Shown here: piece after piece, positions 1 to 6,868 of the stretch
Layout of the letters: each line of letters opens with the position of its first letter
Numbering within the stretch: the first letter of the stretch is position 1
Source of the DNA: Ignavibacteria bacterium
GTDB taxonomy: Bacteria > Bacteroidota > Ignavibacteria > Ignavibacteriales > Melioribacteraceae
Length of the DNA stretch: 11,825 bases
Reading direction: 5' to 3'
Assembly: GCA_011049495.1 (NCBI GenBank)
Contig: DSBF01000567.1
Location: forward strand, 1 to 11,825
Notes under the pieces: generated by a model
Seen by the model: only the letters and a program-made list of their open reading frames with translations
Database searches by the model: none
Told to the model about the DNA's origin: nothing
Translations under genes and position numbers: made by a program

Positions 1-306
1 ATTGATAATACTGTCTGATAAGATATCATCATCACTATAAACTTTAGTGTAAAGATAATTTTTATCTCCAAGAATATTTAACGCTGCGGCTACCGTATAC
101 AACTTAACGTTGGAAGCCGGTATTAAGTTATTGAATATATCTTTTGCAAAGATAGTATCCATTGAAATTGGATCATAAATAAATACTGAAATCTCGGCTT
201 GATTATCGTTTGATAAGTAGGAATCAATCTTGTTTTTAACAATATCTTGCGAGTGGAGATTTACAGAATGTATAAGCAATAATGTATATAAAAGTTTTTT
301 TACCAT
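1..306 (-). CDS. dacB: D-alanyl-D-alanine carboxypeptidase/endopeptidase (PBP4, peptidase S13), N-terminal part
   Basis: The first 102 codons of a minus-strand gene run off the left edge of the window. The start is the ATG at 306-304. It opens a signal peptide (two lysines, then LLYTLLLIHSV, likely cleaved near residues 19-20), so the protein is exported to the periplasm. Residues 62-71 read IPASNVKLYT. This is the active-site S-x-x-K motif of the S13 penicillin-binding proteins, giving nucleophile Ser65 and base Lys68, followed by the AAAL helix usual in the family. These enzymes trim or cleave D-Ala-containing peptide cross-links in peptidoglycan. The distal SxN and KTG motifs are outside the window. 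No clear SD site precedes the start. The gene is divergent from the LOG-family gene across 88 bp. The family call is firm; the symbol is by analogy. Confidence 0.88.
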   Translation of the reverse strand, partial: MVKKLLYTLLLIHSVNLHSQDIVKNKIDSYLSNDNQAEISVFIYDPISMDTIFAKDIFNNLIPASNVKLYTVAAALNILGDKNYLYTKVYSDDDILSDSIIN

Positions 307-358
307 ATTCTTAAAAGTATATTAAAATAAATTAAGTGGAAAAATACATTAATTACCT

Positions 359-366
359 TATTTTTG
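359..366 (+). promoter_or_regulatory. Bacteroidota-type -7 promoter element for the LOG-family gene
   Basis: TATTTTTG matches the TANNTTTG -7 consensus of Bacteroidota primary sigma factors exactly. It lies about 28 bp before the ATG at 395, which implies a short leader. The flanking bases (TATTTTTGTAAT) closely match those before the DUF456 gene (TATCTTTGTAAT). No convincing TTTG -33 box is visible. Confidence 0.5.
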
Positions 367-394
367 TAATTCTTTTCATAAGACAGGTAATAAA

Positions 395-1240
395 ATGGTT
401 AAGAAAAATCCGGTTGAAAAAGCGTACAAGAACATTGAATTTCTTAGTTCTGCCGAAGCAAGAACAGTAAGAATTTTAGCTGAATATTATGAACCGCAGG
501 CAAGACTTAGACGCAACAGTATTGCAGATACGGTTGTATTTTTCGGTTCAGCTAGGTTAAAGTCCAAGAAAGATGCACAAAAAGAATTGCGATTAATTAA
601 ACAAACTGCAAAGAATAAAAATGCAAGTATATATAAAAGAAAAATTGCGGATGCTGAAAGGAATCTGGCAATGTCGCAATATTATGAGGATGCAACGGAG
701 TTATCACGAAAGTTAACCGAGTGGTCGTTAAATTTACCAACTGATGAGCATCGGTTTATAATTACAAGCGGCGGCGGACCCGGAATTATGGAAGCTGCAA
801 ACAAAGGTGCTACTCTTGCCGGTGGTCCAACTATTGGAATGAATATAAGTCTTCCGTTTGAGCAATTCATTAATAAATACGTTGAACCCGAATTAGCTTT
901 TGAGTTTCATTACTTCTTTATGAGAAAGTTCTGGCTTGTTTACCCTGCAAAAGCTTTAATAATATTCCCCGGCGGTTTTGGAACTTTGGATGAATTAATG
1001 GAAGTATTAACTCTTATCCAAACCGAGAAGCTCCAGAAGAAATTACAAGTTGTTGTTTATGATGAAAAATTTTGGCGAAAGGTTATCAATTTTGAAGCGT
1101 TGGTTGAAATGGGTACGATTAGTAAAGGGGACTTAAAATTGTTTTCTTTCTGTAATACTGTTGATGAAGTATTTAATGTAATTACAAAACATTTATCCAC
1201 GCATTACTTGAATAACAGCATAAAAAAACCCGTCAAATGA
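395..1240 (+). CDS. LOG-family (TIGR00730-like) nucleotide phosphoribohydrolase-type protein
   Basis: A 281-residue cytosolic Rossmann-fold protein of the family once labelled 'lysine decarboxylase'. Characterised LOG members hydrolyse nucleoside 5'-monophosphates to base and ribose 5-phosphate. Diagnostic motifs are FGSAR (50-54), GGGPGIMEAANKGA (126-139), the Arg of MRK (176-178) and PGGFGTLDE (192-200). Glu200 and Arg177 match the catalytic pair. It is longer than compact LOG enzymes (about 190 residues), with an N-terminal helix and a charged helical insert at roughly 56-110, as in the longer bacterial subfamily. The start ATG has AGG 7 nt upstream. The last codons (K-K-P-V-K-stop) lie inside the terminator stem. 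Substrate is not deducible. Family call strong, enzymatic activity inferred. Confidence 0.88.
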   Translation: MVKKNPVEKAYKNIEFLSSAEARTVRILAEYYEPQARLRRNSIADTVVFFGSARLKSKKDAQKELRLIKQTAKNKNASIYKRKIADAERNLAMSQYYEDATELSRKLTEWSLNLPTDEHRFIITSGGGPGIMEAANKGATLAGGPTIGMNISLPFEQFINKYVEPELAFEFHYFFMRKFWLVYPAKALIIFPGGFGTLDELMEVLTLIQTEKLQKKLQVVVYDEKFWRKVINFEALVEMGTISKGDLKLFSFCNTVDEVFNVITKHLSTHYLNNSIKKPVK

Positions 1241-1247
1241 CGGGTTT
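1226..1247. terminator. Bidirectional intrinsic terminator between the LOG gene and rpsU
   Basis: AAACCCGTCA and TGACGGGTTT form a perfect inverted repeat around a 2-nt centre (effectively a 4-nt loop). On the minus strand it is followed by an uninterrupted T-run, so it is strongest for rpsU. On the plus strand it is followed by TTTAATTTT. It contains the LOG stop codon (1238-1240) and ends 5 nt before the rpsU stop, so two convergent genes share one hairpin. Confidence 0.9.
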
Positions 1248-1251
1248 AATT

Positions 1252-1455
1252 TTAAAAATCTCTCATACGGTCTTTGTGAGCACGTCTCTTAGCTTTTATT
1301 CTTTCCATTCTTTTTTCGATGGACGGCTTTACGAAAAATGTTCGTTTCTTATATTCTTTTAATATTCCGGAACGTTCGTATTTTTTCTTAAAGCGCTTGA
1401 GAGCTCTATCGATATTCTCGTTTTCTGAAACGTTAATACCAACCACTAATATCAC
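1252..1455 (-). CDS. rpsU: 30S ribosomal protein bS21
   Basis: A 67-codon reading frame encoding a small, very basic protein. It has the S21 core: E-N-x-x-I-D-x-A-L-K-R-F-K-K-K-Y-E, then G-I-L-K-E-Y-K-K-R, F-x-K-P-S, and a Lys/Arg-rich tail. bS21 binds the 30S platform near the 3' end of 16S rRNA. Two in-frame GTG starts are possible. The one at 1455 gives 67 residues and has AAGG only 3 nt away. The one at 1446 gives 64 residues (M-V-G-I-N-V) and has AGGTGA 5 nt upstream; this start also fits the usual family N-terminus better. I favour 1446 although the longer frame is reported. Transcription ends at the shared hairpin at 1226-1247. Confidence 0.93.
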   Translation of the reverse strand: MILVVGINVSENENIDRALKRFKKKYERSGILKEYKKRTFFVKPSIEKRMERIKAKRRAHKDRMRDF

Positions 1456-1457
1456 CT
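1452..1457 (-). promoter_or_regulatory. rpsU ribosome binding site that decides the start
   Basis: Read on the minus strand, AGGTGA is a six-base match to the anti-SD complement, placed 5 nt before the GTG at 1446-1444. It overlaps the alternative GTG at 1455-1453, so the upstream GTG is probably part of the ribosome binding site and not the start. Confidence 0.6.
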
Positions 1458-1486
1458 ACCTTTTTGGTTTATTTTAATAAAGTCTT

Positions 1487-1518
1487 TAAAAATATGTACT
1501 TCCAGGATGGAAATCAAA
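1487..1518 (-). promoter_or_regulatory. Probable rpsU promoter, -33 TTTG and -7 TATTTTTA
   Basis: On the minus strand TTTG (1518-1515) is followed after 20 nt by TATTTTTA (1494-1487). That is the TTTG-N~20-TANNTTTG arrangement of Bacteroidota primary promoters with only the last G changed to A. It would give rpsU its own promoter between the sigma relic and the ribosomal gene. Confidence 0.45.
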
Positions 1519-1526
1519 TTAAATTC

Positions 1527-2002
1527 TTAAAAAAAATCTTCTATTAAGAGAAAAATTGAGTCACTTAGAATAATTACGGTTCTAAAATCTTCGGGGAGCT
1601 TTGCAATTGCTTCGGAAACTTCGTCATCCAATAAGCTGCTGAATGCATCTTCCTGCACGTGTTGTGACTTTACTTCGGATGCTTTTATATTTTCGTAAAA
1701 ATTCTGAATATCGTCATAATCAACTTTGTTTGGTTCTCTGGCTGTTTTTCTGTATTCATTTATAAAAGTGTTTTTCATTATACTAAACAACCAAGCTTTC
1801 GAATTAGTGCCCTTCTCAAACTTATCAAAGAACCGAAAAGCTCTTAAAAAAGTTTCCTGAACCAGGTCATCCGCTTCATCTGTATCATTGGTCATTTTCA
1901 AAGCAAAATTATATAAAGCGTCCATATGAGGAAGTGCTTCGGAATTAAAGTCTTCATACTTTTGCTGAAGTTCTAAATCGATTGTATTTTGATTTTTTAC
2001 AT
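1527..2002 (-). pseudogene. Truncated ECF RNA polymerase sigma factor, sigma-2 retained, sigma-4 missing
   Basis: The frame encodes a recognisable ECF sigma-70 protein. Sigma-2 includes the helix DEADDLVQETFLRAFRFFDKF and the stretch FEKGTNSKAWLFSIMKNTFINEYRK. After the linker comes the start of sigma-4, L-P-E-D-F-R-T-V-I-I-L-S-D. The reading then becomes unlike the family (SIFLLIEDFF) and stops at 1527, so the helix-turn-helix that binds the -35 region is absent. No other frame down to rpsU restores it. The 5' end is also damaged. Family-like sequence (TIDLELQQKYEDFNSEALPH) extends in frame upstream of the ATG at 1925 but has no in-frame ATG, GTG or TTG. An ATG at 2002-2000 is two bases out of frame; without the two bases TA after it, the protein would start M-K-N-Q-N-T-I-D-L. 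The gene lies 54 nt behind the M14 peptidase. A functional sigma-2-only product from 1925 cannot be excluded. Confidence 0.65.
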
Positions 2003-2056
2003 GAAGCGAATATTTGGTTAAACGAATATAAGAAAATATAAAATTGAACTTCTGAT

Positions 2057-3439
2057 TTACGGATAGGCAATCCCATTCCCTATAAATCTTGTTGATTTGT
2101 AATTATCAATTAAATAACCATTTATTACAATGTATCGGATTTTATTGCATGTACTTAATAAGAAGTTTGCAGGTAAGTCGACATCTAATTTTGAGGATGG
2201 TTTTTGAGTTGAATAAAAATTTATTGGTTGCTCGATCCAATTTGAATATTTGATTTTTTTCTTTACGAATAAAATCCCTTTATTATGATATTCCGTTACT
2301 TCAAGATAATTTTTATTAGTGAATTTGGGGAGTTCTAAATTATATCCGAACATATCAAATTCATCATAACCAAAAAAAGTTGAAAGATCGCCAATATCCG
2401 CTATTAATCCTTTTGTATAAATTTTATTTTGCTCTATGTCGAAGTAAGTTTCATGCTTGATAGCGATATCTACGGTGAATTGTTTGTCAAGCTTTTCGAT
2501 AGTGATATTTCTTAAAACTAAATCAAATAATATCTCTTTGTTTTCAGGAATTTTATAATAGTTTTCAAGTATTTCGTTCTCATAATTATTATCACTAATT
2601 GCAAGGAAGCTTTTCAGCAGTGCTGTAAAGTAAATCTTTCTTACATATTCTCGTTCAGGATCATCAACCCATCCACCGGCTTCGATAAGTACTGTCGATA
2701 CACCATCAATTATAAAATTATCACCGAATGCACGGGGTTCAAATTCATCATCATAGCGGGCAATGTGCCCGGGAATAAGTTCTGATAACCCGTTGTAAAT
2801 CGACACAATTAGTTTCATTGCTCTACTTCTTGCTTCATTTATTTCTAACTGATGATTAAATGGTGGAGCTAATAATGAAATTGCTGATGATTTATAATTC
2901 ATTCCTGCAGAGTAACCTGAACTCTGATCGTGCAGATTAAATGCAAAGTGAGGTTTAATTTCATTTTTTATTTTATATAAAATTTTCGCTTCGGGGGATT
3001 GCTGTGAAAGAGCATCACGGTTAATATCAATCAGTTGAGCATTTCTTCTTGAAAATATTTCAGCACCGTCCGGGTTCAGCATCGGAATTATATATAGTGT
3101 AACCGAATCCAAAATATCTTTTCTTGTTTGGTTATTCTCATCAGACATTGTTAAGAAATTAATTAGATCAAGAATCGCACGTGTAGAGGTTGATTCATCA
3201 CCGTGCATTTGCGACCATAATAGTATTTTGGTTTTGCCTGTTCCTATTTTTATTAAATGAATTTTTCTTCCTTCATAAGATGAGCCGATACTATTGACTT
3301 CTGTTAAAGATTGTTCTGCAGATTTGTTAAGAAAATTTCTTATATGTTCATATTTTACAATTCTACCAAAGACGCAGGATTCTTTATACTTTTCGTAATC
3401 ATATAAAATGGATGATATTTGGTATGAGTGTGTTCGCAT
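2057..3439 (-). CDS. M14-family zinc metallocarboxypeptidase
   Basis: A 460-residue protein with the complete M14 active site. Zinc ligands are His79 and Glu82 (MHGDE), with His170 in NLHDQ as the third. NPDG (122-125), R-x-N (131-133) and NRD (140-142) supply the substrate-binding Asn/Arg, and Glu253 in LIEAGG is the catalytic glutamate. The fold ends near residue 285. The remaining C-terminal region of about 175 residues is probably beta-rich and carries no motif I recognise. There is no signal peptide at the chosen ATG, so the protein looks cytosolic or is exported by an unseen route. Its substrate (peptide or peptidoglycan peptide) cannot be told from sequence. No SD is visible before the start. 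It is divergent from the DUF456 gene across 73 bp and lies upstream of the sigma relic. Confidence 0.85.
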   Translation of the reverse strand: MRTHSYQISSILYDYEKYKESCVFGRIVKYEHIRNFLNKSAEQSLTEVNSIGSSYEGRKIHLIKIGTGKTKILLWSQMHGDESTSTRAILDLINFLTMSDENNQTRKDILDSVTLYIIPMLNPDGAEIFSRRNAQLIDINRDALSQQSPEAKILYKIKNEIKPHFAFNLHDQSSGYSAGMNYKSSAISLLAPPFNHQLEINEARSRAMKLIVSIYNGLSELIPGHIARYDDEFEPRAFGDNFIIDGVSTVLIEAGGWVDDPEREYVRKIYFTALLKSFLAISDNNYENEILENYYKIPENKEILFDLVLRNITIEKLDKQFTVDIAIKHETYFDIEQNKIYTKGLIADIGDLSTFFGYDEFDMFGYNLELPKFTNKNYLEVTEYHNKGILFVKKKIKYSNWIEQPINFYSTQKPSSKLDVDLPANFLLSTCNKIRYIVINGYLIDNYKSTRFIGNGIAYP

Positions 3440-3483
3440 TGTTTACATTAAAGAATTCTTTACCGTAATTAATTTAATAAAAT

Positions 3484-3491
3484 TATCTTTG
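3484..3491 (+). promoter_or_regulatory. Bacteroidota-type -7 promoter element for the DUF456 gene
   Basis: TATCTTTG matches TANNTTTG exactly, 21 bp before the ATG at 3513, and is followed by TAAT as in the LOG promoter. A TTTACC around 3459 could be a weak -33 box. The leader would be only about 15 nt. Confidence 0.5.
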
Positions 3492-3512
3492 TAATAAATC
3501 ATTGGTGATAAC

Positions 3513-3998
3513 ATGGAGTTTTGGGAATTAGTTGTAGTTATAATCGGTTCTTTGTTAAGTTTAGCCGGGATTATTGGTTGTCTGCTTCCGTTTCTTCCCG
3601 GTCCGCCGCTTAACTATATTGCAATTTTGTTGATTCATTTTACCGGTATAGCGGAATTCTCCGTTCAATTTTTAATTACTTTTTTACTCCTAAATATTGC
3701 TGTAATAATTTTTGATTATATCCTCCCGGTTTACGGCGCCAAAAATTATGGAGCTTCAAGAAAAGGAATATGGGGTTCAATAATTGGATTAATTGTAGGA
3801 GGATTTGTTTTTCCTCCCTTCGGAATAATAATCGGGGCTTTGGTTGGTGCTGTAATAGGAGAGTTAATTGCAGGTAAATCTAATTCGGAAGCACTGAGGA
3901 CAGGTTTCGCTACTTTTGTTGCAAGCATATTAATGATTGCAGTTAAGTTGATTTTAGCTGCATCACTTACGTTCTATTATGTTCAAGCTTTGATATGA
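3513..3998 (+). CDS. DUF456 family integral membrane protein
   Basis: A 161-residue, strongly hydrophobic protein. Its features fit DUF456: a first helix (about 5-27), then the conserved L-P-x-L-P-G-P-P turn at 25-33, further helices around 34-50 and 52-74, a polar Y-G-A-K-x-x-G-A-S-x-x-G segment (74-86), two Gly-rich helices (88-121, with GxxxG-like spacing) and a last helix (129-158). The Gly-rich pair resembles glycine-zipper membrane segments. The family has no assigned biochemical function. GGTGA lies 4 nt before the ATG. It is transcribed alone and converges on the aminopeptidase gene. Confidence 0.8.
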   Translation: MEFWELVVVIIGSLLSLAGIIGCLLPFLPGPPLNYIAILLIHFTGIAEFSVQFLITFLLLNIAVIIFDYILPVYGAKNYGASRKGIWGSIIGLIVGGFVFPPFGIIIGALVGAVIGELIAGKSNSEALRTGFATFVASILMIAVKLILAASLTFYYVQALI

Positions 3999-4006
3999 AA
4001 AAGTGT

Positions 4007-4025
4007 GCCGGCTTTAGAAGCTGGC
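4007..4025. terminator. Possible shared hairpin terminator between the DUF456 and aminopeptidase genes
   Basis: GCCGGCTT and AAGCTGGC flank a 3-nt loop, an 8-bp stem with one G-T wobble in plus-strand RNA and one A-C mismatch in minus-strand RNA. A T5 run follows on the minus strand after 4 nt (ACAC). The plus strand has no good T-run. The position between convergent stops (3998 and 4036) fits a terminator, but neither orientation is ideal. Confidence 0.4.
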
Positions 4026-4035
4026 TTACAAGTAA

Positions 4036-5427
4036 TTATTCAGTGCAGGTTTTCTCTACCTCTTCAATAGTTTTAGGAATCGGTTTATTCCCAAGTACTT
4101 CACAACCTGACTCAGTAACTACTATATCATCTTCGACTCGTATCCCGCCGAAATCTTTGTATGATTCGACTTTATCATAATTTATGAATTCAGTGAATTT
4201 ATTCTCCGATTTCCACTTATCAATTAATTCCGGTATAAAATAAATACCGGGTTCAATTGTTAATACATAGCCCGGCTGTAAATCTTTTGCAAACCTCAAG
4301 TAAGCCAAACCAAATTGGTCGCTTCGTTTTGTGTCTTTATCATAACCGACTAAGTTTTCCCCGAGAGCTTCCAAATCATGGACATCAAGACCCATAGCAT
4401 GACCTAATCCATGCGGGAAAAATAGTGCATGTGCGCCTTTTGCTACTGCTTCTTTGGGGTCTCCTTTCATCAAACCAAGATTTCGCAGACCATCTGCTAT
4501 TACTTCAGCTGCTTGGAGATGTACTTCTCTAAATCGTATTCCGGGCTTAACTGTTTCAATTGCTTTTAATTGTGAAGAGAGAACAATGTTATAAATTTCT
4601 TTCTGCTTATTTGTAAATTTTCCGTTGACTGGAAAAGTTCTGGTAATATCACTTGCATAATGTAAAAGTGATTCGGCACCGGAATCAATCAATAACAAAT
4701 CCCCATCATTCATAATGTTATTGTAGTGATGGTTGTGCAAAGTTTCGCCATGAACGGAACAAATTACAGGAAATGAAACACCTCTTCCCATCGAGTTAGC
4801 AATACCATTAAGTGTTCCATAAATCTCTCTTTCGGTTTTACCCGGTTGAGCTAATCGCATTGCTGTCGTATTCATTTCATAGCTTATATCAAGAGCGAAA
4901 TTAATTTCGTCTAATTCCTCTTTGCTTTTTACCGAACGTTGTTCTATGACAGCTTTTGTGAATTCTTCCGAACGATGATTATTTATCTCATAACTTTTAG
5001 TACTCAATAATTTTTCTAAACGAATCATATTCTGAAATCTATATTGGGGTAAGTAATAAATTTCTCTTCCGCTTGATTTAGCTTCTTTAATAAATTCATC
5101 CAATTTCTCAAGCGGATAAGTTTCAGATACACCGACTTTTTGTGCGCTTTCCGCAATTTTCGGTTGTGGTCCCATCCAAACTATATCATCAATTGTATAA
5201 TCATAACCGAAGATAATATCCTTATTGTTATCAATATCGATTACAGCAAATAGTCCGTCTCTATCCAAACCGAAGTAATAGAGAAATGTACTGTCTTGTC
5301 TATAAGTATAACTATTAGCGGGGTAGTTCATCGGCGCCTCTTCATTACCCGGGATTAATAGCAAACCTGAACCTACTTTTTCTTTTAAAATATTTCTTCT
5401 TTCAACATAAGTATTAGCAGAAAACAT
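4036..5427 (-). CDS. pepP: Xaa-Pro aminopeptidase (M24B, PepP type)
   Basis: A 463-residue cytosolic dinuclear-metal enzyme that removes an N-terminal residue preceding proline. Residues 1-165 form the aminopeptidase-P N-terminal domain (N-Y-P-x-N-x-Y-x-Y-R-Q-D-S-T-F-x-Y, 34-50). The pita-bread domain follows with all five metal ligands: Asp248 (LIDSGAE), Asp260 (SDITRTF), His343 (PHGLGHAMGLDVHD), Glu392 (IEPGIYF) and Glu432 (GIRVEDD). His339 and His350 are the usual second-shell histidines, and length matches E. coli PepP (about 440). A strong SD, GGAGG, ends 4 nt before the ATG. The gene begins 38 nt after the response regulator stop, with no terminator seen between, so it may be read through from the kinase-regulator operon. 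Whether this link is functional is unknown. Confidence 0.94.
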   Translation of the reverse strand: MFSANTYVERRNILKEKVGSGLLLIPGNEEAPMNYPANSYTYRQDSTFLYYFGLDRDGLFAVIDIDNNKDIIFGYDYTIDDIVWMGPQPKIAESAQKVGVSETYPLEKLDEFIKEAKSSGREIYYLPQYRFQNMIRLEKLLSTKSYEINNHRSEEFTKAVIEQRSVKSKEELDEINFALDISYEMNTTAMRLAQPGKTEREIYGTLNGIANSMGRGVSFPVICSVHGETLHNHHYNNIMNDGDLLLIDSGAESLLHYASDITRTFPVNGKFTNKQKEIYNIVLSSQLKAIETVKPGIRFREVHLQAAEVIADGLRNLGLMKGDPKEAVAKGAHALFFPHGLGHAMGLDVHDLEALGENLVGYDKDTKRSDQFGLAYLRFAKDLQPGYVLTIEPGIYFIPELIDKWKSENKFTEFINYDKVESYKDFGGIRVEDDIVVTESGCEVLGNKPIPKTIEEVEKTCTE

Positions 5428-5465
5428 CTTTCCTCCGTTAAATTCAAGTAAAACATTTATCTAAT

Positions 5466-6866
5466 TTAATAATCATTTTTCTTAAGTCCACATTTGCTAA
5501 TCATTTTATGGAGATTAGTTCTGTTAATTCCTATTGATTCCGCAGCTTTTGAAATATTCCAATTATGTTCAGTTAATAAATTCTCCAAGAAAATTTTTTC
5601 TATTGCTCTTGATGCAGATTTAACAGCATCTTTTTTCATTTCATTCAATTCTTCTAAAGTTGAAGGAATCTTATTAATATTTGTATCGTAACATTCTTTG
5701 ATTTGATGTAAGCGGGCATTAATATGATGCGGCTTTATTTCATCACCGTTTGCAATTATTGTTGCGCGAATAATATTGTTTTGTAATTCTCTAATATTTC
5801 CCGGCCAATCATATTGTTGAAGTAAATGTAATGCTTCGGTAGAAATTCCCGGAAAAGGTATTTTTAATTCTTCGCAGCTTAATTGAAGAAAATGGGCAAC
5901 TAAGGCTGGTATATCTTCTTTGTGTTCTCTCAAAGGGGGTACATGAATCGGGAGTACATCAAGTCTATAATAAAGGTCATCTCTAAACAAATTCTTATCA
6001 ACCAATTCTTTAAGATCTTTATTCGTAGCTGCAATAATCCGAATATCCACATTAATTGTTTTTGTGCTGCCGACTCTTTCAAATTCCTTTTCCTGCAGTA
6101 CACGAAGAAGCTTTACTTGTACTTCAATATCAATTTCCGAAACTTCATCGAGAAATATTGTACCGTTATTAGCGATTTCGAATTTACCGAGTTTCCTTTT
6201 ATCGGCACCGGTAAAAGAACCTTTCTCATGCCCGAACAATTCGCTTTCAATTAATTGATGTGGAATTGCGGCACAATTAATTGCTAAGAATGGATTGTCT
6301 TTTCTCTTACTTAACCTATGTATGTGTCGAGCTACTACTTCCTTACCTACTCCACTTTCGCCTGTAATTAAAATTGTGTTATCGTTTTTAGCAAATAAAG
6401 TTACTTGCTCTTTTAATTTTTGAGATACTATGCTGTCCCCAATTAGAAATTTGAATTTATGATCCGATTGCTGCTGCAGTGTTTTTGTATGATATTTTAA
6501 TTGTCGTTCCTTTAGCGACTTCTGAATAATAAGTTTCAGTTTTTCTAAGTCGGGTGATTTTGAGATATAATCGTACGCACCGAGTTTTATTGCTTCAACT
6601 GCATTGTCAACGGATGAGTAATCAGTAATAATTATTATTGGAACACTATCGTCCTCAAATTTAATTTTCTGCATCACCTCTAAACCGTTGGTTCCGTCGT
6701 TAAGCATAAGATCCAATAGAATTATATCGGGACTTTTTTGTCTAAAAAGTTTGATCCCGTCTGAAGAATTAGTCGCTGAAATTAAATCGTAATCTTTTCG
6801 AAGTAGAATGGAAAAATCAGCAATAAAATCCGCATCGTCGTCTATAATTAAAAGAAGTGTTCTCAT
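5466..6866 (-). CDS. NtrC-family sigma-54-dependent response regulator
   Basis: A 466-residue bacterial enhancer-binding protein with the full three-domain layout. The receiver (1-120) has acidic residues Asp9-Asp11, phospho-acceptor Asp52 (LLDLML), Thr81 and Lys103. The central AAA+ domain (about 139-370) has Walker A GESGVGKE (169-176), the sigma-54 contact loop as GSFTGA (216-221, Ser for the usual first Ala), Walker B GTIFLDE (235-241), and the sensor/arginine-finger stretch FRDDLYYRLDVLP. The C-terminus (433-456) is a Fis-type helix-turn-helix, NWNISKAAESIGINRT. It remodels sigma-54 RNA polymerase when phosphorylated. Its ATG follows the kinase stop by 2 nt, with SD AAGGAT lying inside the end of the kinase gene, so the two are translationally linked and form a cognate pair. 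Confidence 0.95.
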   Translation of the reverse strand: MRTLLLIIDDDADFIADFSILLRKDYDLISATNSSDGIKLFRQKSPDIILLDLMLNDGTNGLEVMQKIKFEDDSVPIIIITDYSSVDNAVEAIKLGAYDYISKSPDLEKLKLIIQKSLKERQLKYHTKTLQQQSDHKFKFLIGDSIVSQKLKEQVTLFAKNDNTILITGESGVGKEVVARHIHRLSKRKDNPFLAINCAAIPHQLIESELFGHEKGSFTGADKRKLGKFEIANNGTIFLDEVSEIDIEVQVKLLRVLQEKEFERVGSTKTINVDIRIIAATNKDLKELVDKNLFRDDLYYRLDVLPIHVPPLREHKEDIPALVAHFLQLSCEELKIPFPGISTEALHLLQQYDWPGNIRELQNNIIRATIIANGDEIKPHHINARLHQIKECYDTNINKIPSTLEELNEMKKDAVKSASRAIEKIFLENLLTEHNWNISKAAESIGINRTNLHKMISKCGLKKNDY

Positions 6867-6868
6867 AT

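Noticed and set aside
682..870. Minus-strand frame opposite the LOG gene
   Set aside because: Antisense shadow across the conserved GGGPGIME region.
1527..1560. Frameshift that would restore sigma-4 downstream of the sigma relic
   Set aside because: None of the three minus-strand frames between 1560 and rpsU gives the region 4 helix-turn-helix, so the domain is absent and not merely out of frame.
3995..4180. Plus-strand frame after the DUF456 gene
   Set aside because: It overlaps the 3' end of the aminopeptidase coding region on the other strand and shows no motif.
5922..6258. Two plus-strand frames opposite the response regulator
   Set aside because: They lie wholly inside the AAA+ coding region on the other strand, have no SD and resemble no protein.
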